The notes beneath the pieces were generated by a model, which ran no database searches, was not told the origin of the DNA, and saw only the letters and a program-made list of their open reading frames with translations. Position numbers and translations under genes: made by a program. Source: an uncultured Oscillospiraceae bacterium (GTDB taxonomy: Bacteria; Bacillota; Clostridia; Oscillospirales; Oscillospiraceae). Taken from it: a stretch of 7,420 bases of DNA. The stretch spans positions 1-7,420 of the forward strand of contig CAADUV010000006.1 in NCBI GenBank assembly GCA_900752305.1. Direction: 5' to 3'. Shown in pieces: positions 6,417 to 7,420 of the stretch (position 1 is its first letter; the number at the start of each line of letters is the position of its first letter).

Positions 6417-7420
6417 ATGAGTTACATTTTCTTTGACCTGGAATGGAACCAGGGGTATCCTCACAGTATCGAGGACAAATTAGACGAGATCATCCAGATC
6501 GGCGCCTGCCGTCTGGAGCAGTGGGACAGCCAGCCGGAGCCCTTCTCTTGCTACGTCCGTCCCACCATCCACAAGAAGCTCCATCACCGGGTGCGCAAGA
6601 TGCTCCCGCTGGACATGGACACCTTGAAGCAGGCGGAAGGGTTCCGTGCGGTGGCGCGGAAGTTCTTCCAATGGTGTGGCAGCACCCCGGTCTTTTTCAC
6701 CTGGGGCAACAGCGACATCCGGGTGCTGGATATGAACCTGTGCTGGTATGGCATGGAGGAATTTCTGGAGCTGGAGATCTACGACCTCCAGCGTGCCTTT
6801 GACCTGATGGTGCTCCACACCGACCAGCAGGCCGCTTTAAAGGATGCGGTGGAGACGCTGGGTCTGGGGGAGGATCGGGAATATCACGACGCTGGCAACG
6901 ATGCGTTCTACACTGCGCTCATCGGTGCAGAGCTGGTGCGCCGCTATGGCAAGCTGCCCACCCAGGAGGAATTGGGGCAGATGGAAGCAGCGCTGCGGCG
7001 GGAACGCCGGATGCAGGCCATGCAGGAGGCTGGCGTGCAGCTGCAGGCGGTGCTGTCTCAGGAAGACCCCATCTATCACCGTTCCTTCGGCCTGTACAAG
7101 ACGGTGGACGAGTGCCTGAGCAGCAAGAATGCGCGGGTCATCCGCTGTCCCAAGTGCGACAGCTGGCTGTGCAATGGGAGCTGGCTGAAGGTAGAGGAGC
7201 ACTACATCGCCCGCAGCCGCTGTCTGGAGCACGGTCGGTTCTACACCTGCCTGACCGTCCACCAAGGCCCCTTGGGCGCCCGTGGGAGCATGGATCTGTT
7301 CCCGCCGGAGAACTTTCCGCCGGAGCTGTACCGGCTGGGGGGGAAGGGGGGGGAGAGGCAGACCATACGCGCGAAAGTCCGCAAGAGCTCCCGCTCGCAC
7401 GCGCCCCAACCGACAGAAAA
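6417..7420 (+). CDS. DEDDh-family 3'-5' exonuclease with C-terminal Cys cluster (partial, runs off the window)
   Basis: At least 334 codons are open with no stop before the window ends. The N-terminal 175 residues are an RNase T/DnaQ-type exonuclease domain. ExoI is FFDLEWNQ (Asp7, Glu9), followed by DEIIQIGA. ExoII is in TWGNSDIRVLD (Asp100). ExoIII is HDAGND (His157, Asp162), the DEDDh form with all four metal-binding acids and the catalytic His. Such enzymes remove nucleotides from DNA or RNA 3' ends in the cytoplasm; the substrate here is unknown. Residues about 180-210 form a charged helix. Then C244-x2-C247, C252, C269 and C278 suggest a zinc ribbon. The weak ribosome site AAGGTG (6405-6410) is six bases before ATG 6417. 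It is divergent from the tRNA operon. G-runs at 7337-7343 and 7346-7353 make the last 30 residues less certain. Confidence 0.88.
   Translation, partial: MSYIFFDLEWNQGYPHSIEDKLDEIIQIGACRLEQWDSQPEPFSCYVRPTIHKKLHHRVRKMLPLDMDTLKQAEGFRAVARKFFQWCGSTPVFFTWGNSDIRVLDMNLCWYGMEEFLELEIYDLQRAFDLMVLHTDQQAALKDAVETLGLGEDREYHDAGNDAFYTALIGAELVRRYGKLPTQEELGQMEAALRRERRMQAMQEAGVQLQAVLSQEDPIYHRSFGLYKTVDECLSSKNARVIRCPKCDSWLCNGSWLKVEEHYIARSRCLEHGRFYTCLTVHQGPLGARGSMDLFPPENFPPELYRLGGKGGERQTIRAKVRKSSRSHAPQPTE

Noticed and set aside
6480..7409. Minus-strand open frames opposite the exonuclease
   Set aside because: The plus strand carries intact DEDDh motifs in one unbroken frame; the antisense frames show no domain or start signal.

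Overview
The window looks like a chromosomal stretch from a low-to-mid GC Firmicute of class Clostridia, most likely an Oscillospiraceae-type gut anaerobe. The grounds are: a groES-groEL operon under a CIRCE operator, strong GGAGG ribosome sites, coding DNA with GC-rich third codon positions between AT-rich spacers, tRNA genes with encoded CCA ends, an XpaC-family membrane protein, and a DEDDh exonuclease with a Cys-rich tail. The family-level placement is inference from sequence style. No mobile element, CRISPR array or rRNA is visible.

Layout, left to right. (1) 58-1488 (+): a large XpaC-family (5-bromo-4-chloroindolyl phosphate hydrolysis family) membrane protein, closed by a UUCG-loop terminator. 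(2) 1489-1851: a spacer with three AATTCA repeats 11 bp apart, an inverted repeat over the -35 box, a sigma-A promoter and a CIRCE operator. (3) 1852-3847 (+): groES and groEL, followed by a perfect terminator. (4) 3935-4212 (+): a small coiled-coil gene that appears split by a one-base deletion. (5) 4404-5289 (+): a good promoter and two tandem, clearly paralogous four-helix membrane proteins of unknown function, ending in a terminator. (6) 5800 leftward (-): a secreted lipoprotein whose frame crosses that terminator and runs antisense into the second membrane-protein gene. (7) 5885-6315 (-): a tRNA operon Met(CAT)-Glu(TTC)-Val(CAC) with a consensus promoter, an UP-like A-tract region, strong hairpins between the tRNAs and a 15-bp terminator. 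(8) 6417 to the window edge (+): a DEDDh 3'-5' exonuclease with a C-terminal zinc-ribbon-like Cys cluster. It has no stop inside the window and is therefore partial.

The core content (chaperonin, tRNAs, exonuclease) is housekeeping. The parts with least precedent known to me are the duplicated membrane-protein pair (4404-5289) and the convergent junction at 5290-5350. At that junction one 12-bp tandem repeat is both the U-tract of a terminator and the Lys-rich tail of a lipoprotein. I did not find convincing evidence for a defence system or another complete new system.
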